A stretch of DNA of 64,000 nt. Origin: Mycoemilia scoparia (lineage: Eukaryota > Kickxellomycota > Kickxellomycetes > Kickxellales > Kickxellaceae). The stretch is from positions 140,435-204,434 of the forward strand of contig JANBPU010000011.1 of NCBI GenBank assembly GCA_027575805.1. The letters are read 5' to 3'. Positions 22,236 to 34,700 of the stretch are shown piece by piece; the first letter of the stretch is position 1; the number at the start of each line of letters is the position of its first letter. Position numbers and translations under genes: made by a program. Under the pieces are notes generated by a model. The model was given only the letters and a program-made list of their open reading frames with translations, was not told where the DNA came from and made no database searches.

Positions 22236-25175
22236 ATGGGAGACCATAATCGTCAACCATACCAGCAGTTCAGCAACAAGCAAAACGCCAGCAACAGCAC
22301 TCTTGACGTTCTAGAGCGTACTGACCCGAGTATGGACCCTCACAACAGGCAGAACCCCTACAACCATCACCCTGACGATGGGATGGTTGGTGGCGACGAC
22401 TACTACCACCACAACCAAGCCCCTCACCCAAGTGATCCTTATTACCATGGCGACAATGACGCTGGCTATGACTATCAGATGCCCCACAATGCTCCTGTCT
22501 CAGGACACCATCCTGACGATTACTACCACCAGCATCCCATGCCACAAAATCAGGAACTCCCTGATCATCGTTACCCTCCGCCTGCACCCAATAACAGTTC
22601 AGGCTATTTGGATAGTCCTCGTCCTCTACCCACACCCACGCCTTCTTCCTTGCAGAACCTCCGAATCGCAGCACCATCCCCACACCCTGTTCCCCTCATG
22701 GAAGCCCGGCCCTTCACTCCCCAGGAGCAGCCATCCTTGGCTGATATGGCCCAGCAGGAGCAGAATGCCATGGGTCATGTAACTGATGAGAAGATGGACC
22801 CCCGCATCAAGCCCGAGATGGACGAGTTCACTAGCTCCCTCCTGAATGTCGACAATGCTCCCCCGGAGGGTGCCCGTCGCTACGAGGACTATAACCAGCA
22901 GCGCAGTCGCCAGCTCAGACAGGTTGCCCTTACATCTGGTAACTTGGTCCTTGACTGTCCAGTACCGAAAAAGGTTTTAGAGATGGGTCGTCCAGAGTTC
23001 CGTAGCCAACCAGAGTGCACACATCTTCGTTACACGGCCTGTACAAGCGATCCCAATCACTTCGCTAATAACAAGTATGTGCTACGCCAGGCCATGTATT
23101 TGCGCCAGACAGAGCTGTTCATTGTATTGACAATGTACAACGAAGACGAGAAGCTCTTCAACCGTACATTCATTGGTGTAATGAAGAACATTCGTCATCT
23201 GTGCTCTCGTACCCGTAGTCGCGTGTGGGGCCAGGATGCATGGAAGAAGGTTGTTGTGTGTGTCGTTTCCGATGGTCGCGCCAAGATTCATCCTAAGGTC
23301 CGTACCGTGCTTGGTGTCATGGGTGTATTCCAGGAAGGCATCATGCAGAACACTGTCAGCGGAAAGCCCGTCCAGGCCCACATTTTCGAGTACACCGTAC
23401 AATTTGGTATAAACGAAAAGAATGCCTTTGTTGGACATGAAAAGAGCTACCCACCTGTCCAGGTCCTTTTCTGTCTCAAAGAAAAGAATGCCAAGAAGAT
23501 CAATTCGCATCGTTGGTTCTTTAATGCCTTCTCTGAGGTCCTTAAGCCCAAGGTTTGCGTGCTCATTGATGTTGGTACCAAACCCACCGCCACATCTATA
23601 TACCATCTGTGGAAGTCCTTTGACAAAAATCCCAAGATTGCTGGCGCTTGTGGCGAAATTTGTGCTGATGTCGGAAAAGGATGCTGCAATCTCTGGAACC
23701 CACTGGTTGCCGCTCAGAACTTTGAATACAAGATCTCCAACATCCTTGACAAGCCTCTAGAGTCCATCTTTGGTTACATTTCTGTGTTGCCAGGTGCCTT
23801 CTCTGCTTACCGTTATGAGGCTTTACAGGGTGCTCCTCTTTATGCCTACTTCAAGGGTGAGACCCTCCACAGTGGTATAGTTGACGAAAAGGCAAAGAAG
23901 AAGAGCAGCGGTATCTTTGAGGCCAATATGTATCTAGCCGAAGATCGTATTTTGTGTTTTGAGCTTGTTGCCAAACAAAAGTGCAAGTATCTCCTCCGCT
24001 ATGTCAAGGCATCCAAGGCCTATACCGACGTGCCAGACAATCTTTTCGAACTTATTTCTCAGCGCAGGCGTTGGCTTAATGGTTCATTCTTCGCTACATT
24101 CTATGCCCTCGTCCACTGGTACAAGATGTGGGGAACGTCTCACAACATCGTGCGCCAATTTGTACTCATCCTTGAATTTATTTATCAGATCATTAACATG
24201 ATCTTTTCGTGGTTTACTTTGGGTAACTTCTACCTCACTTACTACTTTATCCAACAGAACATCAAGCGTACTCAGGAACGTCCCGAATTCAAGGACAACA
24301 AGCATCCGGATCCTTTCCAAGGAGCTGGCTATATTGTTATGGAGGTTTTCAGAGAGCTATACATCATTGCCATTGTTACTCAGATTGTACTTTCGCTTGG
24401 TAACCGCCCACAGGGGACCAAGTTTATTTACACCCTCACTGTCGTCCTATTCACCCTTATTATGATCGTCCTTACTTACGCCATTTTCTACTCAGTCATA
24501 TACAGTGCTGTCCATATCGATTATTCCCAGGGAGTCAAGAAGCTTATAGAGCTCCGTACTTTCCGTGATATTGTCATTTCAGTTATATCGACATATGGTA
24601 TCTACTTTATCTCATCATTCCTCTACTTTGAACCCTGGCACATGTTTACCTCGTTCATCCAGTACATGCTGTGGCTTCCATCTTCGATCAATATCCTTAT
24701 GGTCTATGCCTTTTGTAACATTCACGATGTCTCATGGGGTACCAAGGGTGATAACACCACTACTTCAGATCAGGGACACGCAAAGGTTGATAAGAGACAG
24801 GATGGTGTTGAAGTTGCCCACGTCAATGTTGCTGCTGATCAGGAGACAATTGACTCCCACTACGAGAGCTTCCTCCGCGAATACCGAACAAAGTTGCCCG
24901 AAGAACCACCCAAAGTGGACTACCAGCAGGTTCAGGATGACTTGAACAAGAAGGTTAGAACATACACTTTGCTTGCATGGATTTTCTCCAATCTTGTACT
25001 TGTCCTCCTTATTGGTAGCGAATGGTTTGATGAAAAGGTTAACAAGGTTCAAGAGGATGGATCCTTCTTCAATCCTTACCTCACCTTCATCTTCTGGAGT
25101 GTAGCTGCACTCTCCTTCTTCCGCTTCATTGGCTCAACCTTGTACATTGTTCGCCACTGGATCTTTGGCGACTAA
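22236..25175 (+). CDS. CHS: Chitin synthase (GT2, class I-III type)
   Basis: Single exon, 979 residues. The enzyme polymerises UDP-GlcNAc into chitin at the plasma membrane. The first 180 residues are a His/Pro/Asn-rich low-complexity cytosolic tail. The catalytic GT2 region spans about 230-620: TELFIVLTMYNEDE at its start, CVVSDGRAKIHP, LIDVGTKP, the acceptor-side AEDRILCFEL with the EDR motif near residue 570, and QRRRWLNGSF with the QRRRW chitin-binding motif at 609-613. Five or more membrane segments follow from about 638, with two more at the extreme C-terminus (about 910-970). This matches division I chitin synthases without a myosin motor. The gene is uninterrupted and uses C-ending codons, suggesting good expression. 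Confidence 0.96.
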   Translation: MGDHNRQPYQQFSNKQNASNSTLDVLERTDPSMDPHNRQNPYNHHPDDGMVGGDDYYHHNQAPHPSDPYYHGDNDAGYDYQMPHNAPVSGHHPDDYYHQHPMPQNQELPDHRYPPPAPNNSSGYLDSPRPLPTPTPSSLQNLRIAAPSPHPVPLMEARPFTPQEQPSLADMAQQEQNAMGHVTDEKMDPRIKPEMDEFTSSLLNVDNAPPEGARRYEDYNQQRSRQLRQVALTSGNLVLDCPVPKKVLEMGRPEFRSQPECTHLRYTACTSDPNHFANNKYVLRQAMYLRQTELFIVLTMYNEDEKLFNRTFIGVMKNIRHLCSRTRSRVWGQDAWKKVVVCVVSDGRAKIHPKVRTVLGVMGVFQEGIMQNTVSGKPVQAHIFEYTVQFGINEKNAFVGHEKSYPPVQVLFCLKEKNAKKINSHRWFFNAFSEVLKPKVCVLIDVGTKPTATSIYHLWKSFDKNPKIAGACGEICADVGKGCCNLWNPLVAAQNFEYKISNILDKPLESIFGYISVLPGAFSAYRYEALQGAPLYAYFKGETLHSGIVDEKAKKKSSGIFEANMYLAEDRILCFELVAKQKCKYLLRYVKASKAYTDVPDNLFELISQRRRWLNGSFFATFYALVHWYKMWGTSHNIVRQFVLILEFIYQIINMIFSWFTLGNFYLTYYFIQQNIKRTQERPEFKDNKHPDPFQGAGYIVMEVFRELYIIAIVTQIVLSLGNRPQGTKFIYTLTVVLFTLIMIVLTYAIFYSVIYSAVHIDYSQGVKKLIELRTFRDIVISVISTYGIYFISSFLYFEPWHMFTSFIQYMLWLPSSINILMVYAFCNIHDVSWGTKGDNTTTSDQGHAKVDKRQDGVEVAHVNVAADQETIDSHYESFLREYRTKLPEEPPKVDYQQVQDDLNKKVRTYTLLAWIFSNLVLVLLIGSEWFDEKVNKVQEDGSFFNPYLTFIFWSVAALSFFRFIGSTLYIVRHWIFGD

Positions 25176-28100
25176 TATACCAAATACCCCTACTACACTG
25201 CATCAATTATACCGATATATATTTTATATATTCACATGTATCGTCAAGTTTAGCCTTAAAATCAAATATTCCCAATTTTATACCTTCTATGAATTATGAA
25301 TAAAACATTGTTTTATATGCTCTAATTCTCAAGAATTATCTGTTAGGAAAGCAGCTATTGTATTACCTGGCTATATACCTAAGAATAGCATCAGGTTGAA
25401 TAGTGTATCGGTGTGAAGCAGCCTGACTGCCAATATAAGCAGTAAGAAAGGCGCCCTAAAAACCGGCTATACTACATTGCTAGTGATGGGAATTGTGAAT
25501 GTGGGAGAGCCATTTATAATATTCATTTAGTATAGCTTAGGGGAGATGGCTGAATTACCTGCCTTAAATAAACCAATCTTTCTGATTCCAAGTTCTCATA
25601 AATATAAAGTGGTCCTCTATTGTTAGTTTTCCAATAACAATAGAACAACCACAAAAGAAAACATTGTGGTGTGTGTAGGATCAATGAACGACCAACGGAA
25701 AATATACAGGATTTGTCGACGAGACAGTAGACAAATGTCAGGCTTACAAAAAAAGGTCTTTACCACGCCATCGGACCATCATGGCTGGGTCTTAAAAGAA
25801 TGCCTTGAAAGAGAGCATCACAAAGCCATTAAAACTGCAGCTGGTTGAACATTAATGTATTAATGTGCGTATTTGGTCGTTTCACAACTTATTGGCCACA
25901 CATTGGCTGTGGATGGATCTCAGCAAAATAATTTATCAACAATGTAGCATTTCAGCTATACTACTTGTTTCGCTTCAATTGCAGTACCTTTACTTCAAAT
26001 TGATTGACCGTTCTCAAATTTTTATTGTAATAACGGTCATGATAGTTGTTGAAGTGCTTTAACTGCAGCTAAAGCTCTTCAAGAATGAAGCCAATATAAA
26101 TGTTTCTAATACAAGTCTTGCTATGTAAAACAGTACATATAATTCTACTAGAAAGGCTATAAATTGTCTTTTAATTTTTGTAACTTGTAAGAGGTTGCTA
26201 TACTTTCTCAGTTTATTCTTTAATCCTCCTCTCCTCTCTGGTTCTTGTTGCTTTATATCTAATATGAAAGTGATTTATAAATATATATACTATCATTATA
26301 CTAAATCATCCAATGCGTTGTAATACTAGTATATTTGTTATATTGTTGCTGCTGTTGTACAGAACATGGCCATAATTATGGGTTTATATTAGGAACGTGT
26401 GGTCAAACACCACCTTCAGTCCTGGCTATACTTAAAGGCAGACCATATCACAGCAGCGGCTCTTGCTCAGTGGTAAGCCTTCTTTACTTTAAAAAGTTCG
26501 TCTGGGCGATATGTTATGTGCAGTGGCAGCACATTGTTACACGAGATTCTTGGGTAATGATTGACTCAAGACTTTTGGTGGGTACTGATGCCAATACTAA
26601 TACTATTATGATAACCATAGCAATATTCCCCGTACTAATCTTTATAGTTATATTATATGTGTGCTTTAATTTTCTTTGTAATGCTTTTGGTAATATTTTT
26701 GGGGACCCTTTTTGTCTTCTGTGTTGTGAAATAAAGTCATTAATGTGCAAGTATTTATCCATCATTGCAGCACAGCTTTCATCAACTTGAATGCAACCAG
26801 AGAATCACTTGCATCTCGTGTTACATGAGGAGAGACAGAGTGAGGCGAGCAGTTTGTATGAGACATTCAGCAAAGACAAACAACAAAAGCACAGCACAGC
26901 ACAGCGCAGCCAGCTTCAACTGTGGAGGTGGATATATATACATGTGTGGAAGAAGCTCTGGGTAAATGACTAAGCCTCTTGGGGGCTTGCACCAGACACC
27001 AGTGTGACCTGTGTTTGTGGAGGCTAGTTTACACAACCAAGCAAAACACAGAACAATGCTAGAACAGGAAGACTGCTGGGTTCTTTATATTGTGTGTTGA
27101 ATATAGGGACAAAGAGGTAGACAACAGGAGGGAATAGATCTCACACAAAGGTATAAAGTGTGAGGACGGAGCAAATGTGATCCAAGAAGAACAATGTAAA
27201 AGCTAGTTGAACTGGTTTGGGCACTGTTGATTGTTGTCATCTGGCAGTTTCTCAAGTCGAGCCTGGCCGTTTATATTTAACACAGTTCGGGAAGCAAGCC
27301 TCTGATATCAAGATCTGCCATGAGGATACATACACGGCGCAAGTAAGGGGGATTGTGAGAACACAGAGAAAGGGATGAGAATCAATCTGAATAACAGCAA
27401 TACCATTGCCAAAGTCTGGGGACGCAGAGCAGCTTGTTGAGGTAGCTACTCTGAAGGGCCAAGGCCTGCTGCAGTGATAGCTGCTATAGACTTTTAAGTC
27501 TTCGGGTCTTATACAACCCAGCTGTCATGCTCATCGCATTGACTTTTTGCTGTGGATACATATACATCCTTTATTTCTATTAGTATTCTTTCTTTCCAGC
27601 TGGACCTTTAGTATAATATAGTACCACTATTGAAGCTATTTTGGTGAAACGCTTGTAGCCGTGCATCCTGATAAATCATCATTTTTGCCAGTCCGTCTAA
27701 GCCTCAAATATTTGTATTTTCATGTCCATATCTCCCAGAAACCCCTTCTGAACCTCTTTACACTTATTCTGTATACGTATTCTCGTTTATTTCACCTTAA
27801 GCTTTTATATACAACCCTAACTCTATCACTTTACAACTTACTTGACCGGCAGTAGCTGTGCTTCATTAGACTGATACCATCAGCAAGCAAGTAATCTTGC
27901 TCTGATTGACACTACAGCTGTTGAGAGCTTTCTATCATATTTAAAGGTAAGTACATAATAGGCAATAGGACCACAATTAGAGTAGCTTGCGGCTGGCTTT
28001 GGCAAGGTTCATATACCCATGATAGTTGTCTGGCAAAAAGGGCTTTATATCCAATTTCAAACGAGTTTTAGGATGCAGAGCTAACCTAATCCTACACAAA

Positions 28101-28215
28101 CCTTTATTCGATTTCTAGCCAACTACCTTTTACTGCCAGTAAATATCCACAGCGAACAGGCAATCCAATATCGAGATATACATCAAACAATATAAAGCAA
28201 AGATTCCAATCCATA
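25176..28215. other. Three-kilobase spacer without a supported gene
   Basis: AT-rich DNA. The largest open stretch, 26335-26790 plus, has a TTG start, a Cys-rich beginning and a hydrophobic centre, but no ATG-anchored coding case. A GTAAGTA donor-like site at 27950 may open a leader intron of the downstream gene. I find no tRNA, repeat family member or other gene. Confidence 0.4.
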
Positions 28216-30579
28216 ATGCCACAAACGCGGAAACCAAGTGCTGTCATGCAAAGAGGAGATGTGCGGAAAGCATTGAAGACTAGATCTTTCCAAAGTGCTG
28301 ATGTGGTCGCTCTACCGGAAACACCAGTGAGCCCGAATGGCAAGGCAGCCTCATATTCTGAAATCCAAAATCACCAGAGGCGGTTGTCGGGCAATGGCAG
28401 CAGCAACCACAATGAGAATGGAAGGGAAGGAGACCTGCGCCAATTGCAGCCACTGTATCCAGCAAGCATATCTTTTGACTCGAATTTTTCATACTATGAC
28501 GAAGGGATTTACACCGGAAGAGTAGCCAGAAAGAGCACCAGAGACCACGGTGATGAGGATAGCGATGCTGGTGGTGGCGGCGTACTGTTGTCTCCCATCA
28601 ATGATGAGCTCGAAGATCTTCCGAGCAGTGGGAGAGAAAGTCGAGGGAGCTGTGAAAGCGGTGTGATGAATGGGTGGACTGGAATTGAGCGAGTCGACGA
28701 TGGCGATGGCGATGCTGTCGATGGCTATAACGACGATTCCCACCTGAAGCCCGATGATGGCAGCATAGCCATGACAGATCCCGTTGCTGAAGGCAGTCTG
28801 ATCGAGGGTGACTTGTCGTTAAAATCGCCTGTTTCAGACGCAACTTTCGATATAAGTAACAACCCATCGCTTGAGAGATTCCTCCAGAATAATACCATCA
28901 GAGCCAGCCAGATTGATTTCGGATCTTCTATATTTGATGGCGCAAGTAGCTTCCGCAGAAACAGTCGGTGGTCTCATCTGGGTCCGGGAGAAGCGGATTC
29001 TAATTACAGCTTTCCAGAAGGGTCTATTACTAATGTGCTCCATGATGCTTATGCCTTCGAAAAACAGCGTAACATGCTTGCTGCCTTGGCCCAGCAGGCA
29101 GCCGGTGGAGCAGATGAAAATGACGAGTACCAAAAGAACTGGCGCGAGATGCGGCTGGCACGGGCAAGGCAGATGGCCTCAAAGTATGTGCGTATTACAG
29201 TCAGGGTTGTTGATGCAAGCACCTTTTTTTCAACAAATGAGACTGCAAGGAACCTGGAGGATCGGATGCGAGGGCTTGGAACTGAAGGCATTGAAGCTCC
29301 TAGCGTCAAAAGCGATGGTGTTGTTCCAAGAAACAATAATGGGTGGGATAATAGCGATGACTCTGAGGAGGAGATAGACATCGCTGAGCTTATGGCCCCT
29401 AAGCCCGAGAAGGGCAGAAACGATAGAGCACCAAGTAACGATGGGGATGATCTGAGGGGCTCAGCCAGCCCTAGCGCCAAGTCGGGCGCTAGGAGTAGCG
29501 GCAAAAGCGGCGGTTCCATTGATCATCGTCAAGGCAGTGTCCACAGTATCCCAAAGAGCCCAAAGCCGCCACCATCATTATTGTCTGCCATGCCGGGTGA
29601 CAGGCCCCCGCCATCCCCCTCAGCAGCAAGCTTTGCGAGCAGCTCTGTAGCTTCGCGCACTGAGAGCCAAATCATGAGATCCAGCGAGTCATTTAAAAAC
29701 CGTAGATTTAAGGCACAAAATGAGGCGTTGTCTAGTCTTAATGGGCAGAGGTCATCGCCATCTGGCGGGACTCCAGAAGACCTTCCGTCCATACTTTCAT
29801 TCCTCTCAGGAGCATCGCCCTCGCTCAAGTCGCCACCAATGCACTTTGCATCACCGCTAACAGGGGATGGGAGACCAAGTGAAGAATCTGAAGGCGATGT
29901 TTTTTTCGATGCTCCAGACGACCAAGACAACTATGACGAAATGGTCGTTCCTTACCAGACTGATGAAAATAACCAAGGCGGAGACAGCAAAAAAGAAGCA
30001 AGAGTTGATAATGAGGAATATAACTCAGCAAGCAAGGATGAGGAAGAGGTCAACGCCAGCAACAATAACTGCCTAGGGGGGTCAGAAGTGATTGCAGAGG
30101 TGACAAATACATCGGAAGATTCTAAAAGTCACGAAGAAAACGCAGATTCAGGGAAGGATAATAGTGCTGATAAAGGTGCTGACAACCCACTTACAATCCA
30201 GACACCTGCCAGCACCACAACTGGCCAAGATTTTGGCTATTTTCCCGAAATGAACGGCATAAAGTCTCGGCTTAGAGTATTCCCTCTCACAGTGTCCAGG
30301 GACAGCACAATTGAGGGTGTGGCACGTCTCATTGAGGCCGAGTTTACATTGAGATGGGAGCAGGAGCAACAGCGGCAGCAAACCGTGCCAAACAGTGCCC
30401 CACCAACAAGTAACGGGTTTTCAGTTGAAAGTGGGACAATGCCTATTCTATGTGGTGCACTGTTTAAGGGGAATGAGGCACTGTCGTTTAACAAGACGGT
30501 AGGCGAAGTGTTGAACACTGGGGACATAGTTTGCGTGGTCAGTTATGATGAAAAGATCTTTTGTTTACCTGGTAAGTAG
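28216..30579 (+). CDS. Orphan 787-residue protein with C-terminal beta-grasp-like region
   Basis: Single exon, 787 residues, family not recognised. Most of it is disordered: acidic and Ser/Gly-rich stretches with Asp runs, and a Ser/Pro-rich centre. Two ordered islands stand out: about 320-355 (KYVRITVRVVDASTFFSTN followed by an amphipathic helix), and about 683-787 (SRLRVFPLTVSRDSTIEGV, then an interrupted helix and ILCGALFKGNEAL, ending GDIVCVVSYDEKIF). The second reads like a ubiquitin-like or RA-type beta-grasp fold: strand, strand, helix, strand, strand with a final 'on-time' loop. That would suggest a small-GTPase or adaptor partner, which is inference only. It is followed in the same direction by the RGS protein. 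Confidence 0.8.
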   Translation: MPQTRKPSAVMQRGDVRKALKTRSFQSADVVALPETPVSPNGKAASYSEIQNHQRRLSGNGSSNHNENGREGDLRQLQPLYPASISFDSNFSYYDEGIYTGRVARKSTRDHGDEDSDAGGGGVLLSPINDELEDLPSSGRESRGSCESGVMNGWTGIERVDDGDGDAVDGYNDDSHLKPDDGSIAMTDPVAEGSLIEGDLSLKSPVSDATFDISNNPSLERFLQNNTIRASQIDFGSSIFDGASSFRRNSRWSHLGPGEADSNYSFPEGSITNVLHDAYAFEKQRNMLAALAQQAAGGADENDEYQKNWREMRLARARQMASKYVRITVRVVDASTFFSTNETARNLEDRMRGLGTEGIEAPSVKSDGVVPRNNNGWDNSDDSEEEIDIAELMAPKPEKGRNDRAPSNDGDDLRGSASPSAKSGARSSGKSGGSIDHRQGSVHSIPKSPKPPPSLLSAMPGDRPPPSPSAASFASSSVASRTESQIMRSSESFKNRRFKAQNEALSSLNGQRSSPSGGTPEDLPSILSFLSGASPSLKSPPMHFASPLTGDGRPSEESEGDVFFDAPDDQDNYDEMVVPYQTDENNQGGDSKKEARVDNEEYNSASKDEEEVNASNNNCLGGSEVIAEVTNTSEDSKSHEENADSGKDNSADKGADNPLTIQTPASTTTGQDFGYFPEMNGIKSRLRVFPLTVSRDSTIEGVARLIEAEFTLRWEQEQQRQQTVPNSAPPTSNGFSVESGTMPILCGALFKGNEALSFNKTVGEVLNTGDIVCVVSYDEKIFCLPGK

Positions 30580-31730
30580 TAGTGTACAAGAAAATGCCAC
30601 ACTCATGCTGTTGTATAATACAGGCCATTGGTGTGTTCATATAAGATCCCAATTTACCCGGCCTCGTGCATTGTATTGGCCAGTTTTTCCATCCGTCAGA
30701 AAATACCCCGCTTTGTTGTGTTGTGTTGTGCTGTGGCCATCTTATACACGAGCCACTCTGACCATTCGCCCTTATTTCCCTTGATCCTTTACCATTTTTC
30801 ATTAAAATGAGTTTGGGAGAGAGCAGCAGCAGTAGCAGCACCATTTCTGATTACATCAGAACCAATGTATTATTATCCTATCAGCTACTGCCCACCTCTC
30901 TCTCTTGGAGTGTGCCAACCCCGCATTTTGTATGCCAATGCGCAAGACCAGTGTGGGCACTTGCACAGTGACTCGATGTCATGTACAATGGCCAGCCTTG
31001 CTATTTTTGGGACAAATATCGGACCAGGAAAACCAGCTATATCATGTCATTAGAGCGAGCGGTCGGCAATGCACATCATGCCAAAGAACAAGGGAAAGAG
31101 AAGGGCAAAGAGAAGTCATCTTCTTTGTGATTGCCCTTTTCTGGCCCATTCTAGCAAAGGACCAAAAAAGTGCCTCGTCATAGCCAGCAGTGTTGATGAT
31201 CTCAGCGTTTGCGTCTGTTTTTGTTTTGGCCCACAGCCGCATTTACAGCTCTTTAGTTGGGCGAGCCTGGCTCACAAAAATAACAACAACAGTAGCGACA
31301 AGAGTGCTGGGAAATGGCAGCTTTGATATCATCTACATACTCAGTCATTTAAAACCAGCCTGCTATGGCAGAGTTGGGATAACATCAGACTATCCTCTAT
31401 TTATGTGCCTGCTATTTCCAGTGCATGATTGCCCATTGGGTTTACTTATGCTGTCACACAAACAAAGTCAATGCTGGTTTATAAAAAGATGCTTAGTCGC
31501 CTGTGTTCAAGGCAGCTGCTACTCTTTAGGCACTTTGCTTAAGAGCCCTTATAAAATCGCCTTTCCCACTTGCGGACCACCACCACGCAGCATTCCTTTT
31601 TGCTGGCTTTTATTTTCACTGCAAAGATATTTCAATCATTTTAACCACCCATATTTCTGCATCTGTTTTTCTTTTCACTTTTGTACCACACTTGACACTT
31701 TGTATTTAACCTTTACTAATTTGTTTGCTT
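30580..31730. other. Spacer and leader of the RGS-protein gene
   Basis: No supported gene. A 186-codon open stretch at 31190-31750 begins at TTG and overlaps the start of the RGS gene in another frame; it is mostly pyrimidine-rich leader. The DNA just before 31731 is rich in T and C. Confidence 0.45.
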
Positions 31731-34700
31731 ATGTTCACACCATCATTTAAAGGCGACGATGGCTATCTCCAACAGAGCAGTTTTGTTGATCCCACGAACG
31801 AAACCCGGCGCATATCGCTTTCTCCACGATCGGCATCTGATCTAAGGCCCATTATATACAGACACCCATCATCTGGCGGGGGTATGGGTAGCATCTCCAA
31901 CCCCAACACACCTTCTCACAGACTAAACACCATGGCCCCAAAGGGTGCCATATACAGCCCAATACCGCATACCAACACATTGCCATCCGTTCCTGACCAA
32001 GAGATTGATGCCGATATAGCAAATGTAAAAGCCATGATAAAGGTTAATAGGCTCGTATCGTGTGCCTCGTTGACAACCCGCTTCCTTAATATACTCACCA
32101 GCCCGCATATGCTAAAAGCTTTCATCGACTTCTGTGCTTTGCCCTCAGAGCTGGCACTCGAACCCCTGCTGTTTTGCATGGATGTCGAGCGTTTCCGCCA
32201 CGTACAACCCAACATGGCTCGTCTACTTGCTAACTATATTTACTTGACGTACCTTGCCCCCGGAGCACCACTACAAGTCCTATCAAACTTCCCACGCGAA
32301 TCCATTCCCTGGCCATTCCTGCCTGGTTGGGAACACGATCCGACTATCTTTGATTCTGCCCTAAAGAAGGTAGCCTTTGCATTAAAGAAACACACGCTGC
32401 TCCGCTTTGAGCGGAGCCCAATTGGACTAAAAGCGCTAATGGACACCGGTGATTTTGACCCACGTGAATACGTAGCACCACTCAAATACGGAATAGAATA
32501 TGGCCCCACTGCCAGAATAGCCAGCCTTTACGAACCAGAGATCGATGTTGTTATATGGATCAATGACCTTGAATTTGACGCTTGCGGAACCAAACTATTA
32601 ACCAATCTGTCTATGCTAAGCAACCAATTCAGGGAGCAGCTACTTTCTCGAATCATAGCCCAGTTCACCTCAATGCCCCATGCATCTAAGCTATCAAGGG
32701 ATTATTTTAGGTTGAGAATCCGCCTTGCCCCCATTCAGAAGCAGAGGAAGATCCGAAAGACAAAAAAGATTCATGGCTTCTTTGGTGAAAAGCCCCATGA
32801 CGAGATTTTACAGCAGCAGCTAATGGCTGTAGTACCGCCAAGCTCTCAATCGAATGCTTATCATGCTGCAGCAGAGATACTGGAACGCAACAAGGTTGTT
32901 GAAACGGCTGAAGACTGCGAAGACGGTGAAGCTACTGGCGTAGCAGATAACGGAAGCTCATACTATTCACTCGACAGTGGCTTGCACAGCATCTCAAGGT
33001 CTGAAACTAATGCACTGAAATCACCGGTGTTTGAATATAGACGATTTGCTGAAAACAGCATATCTGATGACTTAAGCCTTTTGCCAGCAAGAGTGCATGG
33101 GATAAGCTGGCGTTCACACATAATGGATGGATTAAGAACTACCGATGACATTGCTCTGGATGACCGCCGCTTGTCGGGATCATCTATGGACTCGATTCTC
33201 ACCTGTGCGCTTTCAATGATTGGTGGTTCAGCTGACTCTGTTGGTGGAAATAGACCGTTGGAATCTAACATTGAATCCATTAGAGCCAAGCTTGACATGC
33301 TGAAAGAAGAAGAGGAAGAAGATGTGGGTGGTCAAGGCTATAGTGGTGCCTCGAAAAACAGTGGACAAAACCGAAAGGCGAAGGCATCACTCTCTCCTAA
33401 CACCATAAACAGATTCAAGCAGTTGCCAAATGTGCCTGAGATGCACTTGCAAAGGCTAGCAGGAACCAGAATTGTCGACTTTGACTCTGAAACTACCCAA
33501 AGTCGAGAAAGAAGCAGGTCTGACGCACCACTTGGTGGGGATCCGACCTCAATATATCTTCGAAAGAAGAGAGCCGAGAAATTGCGCGAGTTCTTTGGCA
33601 ATCCCGTCCCGCATCCCAGTAATTTCCCTCCAGTAAAGCCGAATGCAGTTCCAGGGTCATCTGCTTCTGTTCCTGCCACCAATGCTGGACTAAAGTCACA
33701 CCGCCCAATTACACAGATAGTCCCTATCCTTGGCTCTACAGACATACGGAACATTAACAGAAAGGGAAAGCCCCGTGCTGCTACTACGTCCTTCCCAGTC
33801 CAAATTATATTACCCCCCTCTTCAGCATGGGATCCAAAAAAGATTCTTGAACTATCTCAGCATGACCGACAGCTCTTGCTCACCCGTCGCAAGAAAATTA
33901 AATCCGTGTTTGGTGAGCCACTAGACTCAGAGATGATGGAGAAAGTTACAGTTCCATTCCGCATGCGTGCAGCCAGCTTAGCTACCCAGGGAGGTGGTGA
34001 GCCGGCAGATAATGGGTCGCATGGGTACAAACAAAGAGAAAGCGTGCTTTTGGACCATGTATCTATAGGTTCTGACGTATCAATTCCAGAATCCATTTCT
34101 GAGGAAGAAAGCGACAGTGATGATGATAGTAGTTCAAGCATATCCAACATTTCTCTCAAAGATGGGTCCATGATTGATATAAAGTCAAACTCAACCAAGA
34201 TCCCATCACTCTATGACCTACCGAGAAGATCTACTGAAGAGTCATACACCGAGCCCGTAAGTCCATTCAGCGATACATCTGACATGACATTTGAGGAGCG
34301 TGAAAGAAAGCTCAATAAGCGTAGATTAGTCAAGATTCGTGATATGCTTGGTCCCAATGTTGGGCCTGAGCACATCAGAGCATCAGCACATCGTAGATCG
34401 AGGTCCAGTCACACTTACAGCAGACCATTCATTAGCTCCAACCAAAGACACTTTGTATCCAACAACAGCGACCCAACTATCCCTAAGGTTCCTTCAATTA
34501 ACGACTTTGTTATTTCAAATAATCTTAAAAACATATCCGAGAAGCAAAGAAAGCTAGGCAAGCAGCGTGTTGCTAAGCTTCAGCACATACTTGGTGAACT
34601 TCCACCTCATTTCCAGGCGGTATATCCTGAAGCAAACACCAGAGATATCTCATCATCGTCAGGAAATGGGTATACCCCTGATCAGGAGCTATCAACATCT

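Noticed and set aside
26335..26790. 151-codon hydrophobic plus-strand frame
   Set aside because: TTG start, first ATG only far inside; one or two open stretches of this size are expected by chance in the window.
31190..31750. 186-codon plus-strand open frame
   Set aside because: Begins at TTG, lies in the pyrimidine-rich leader of the RGS gene and overlaps its start in another frame; no protein family look.
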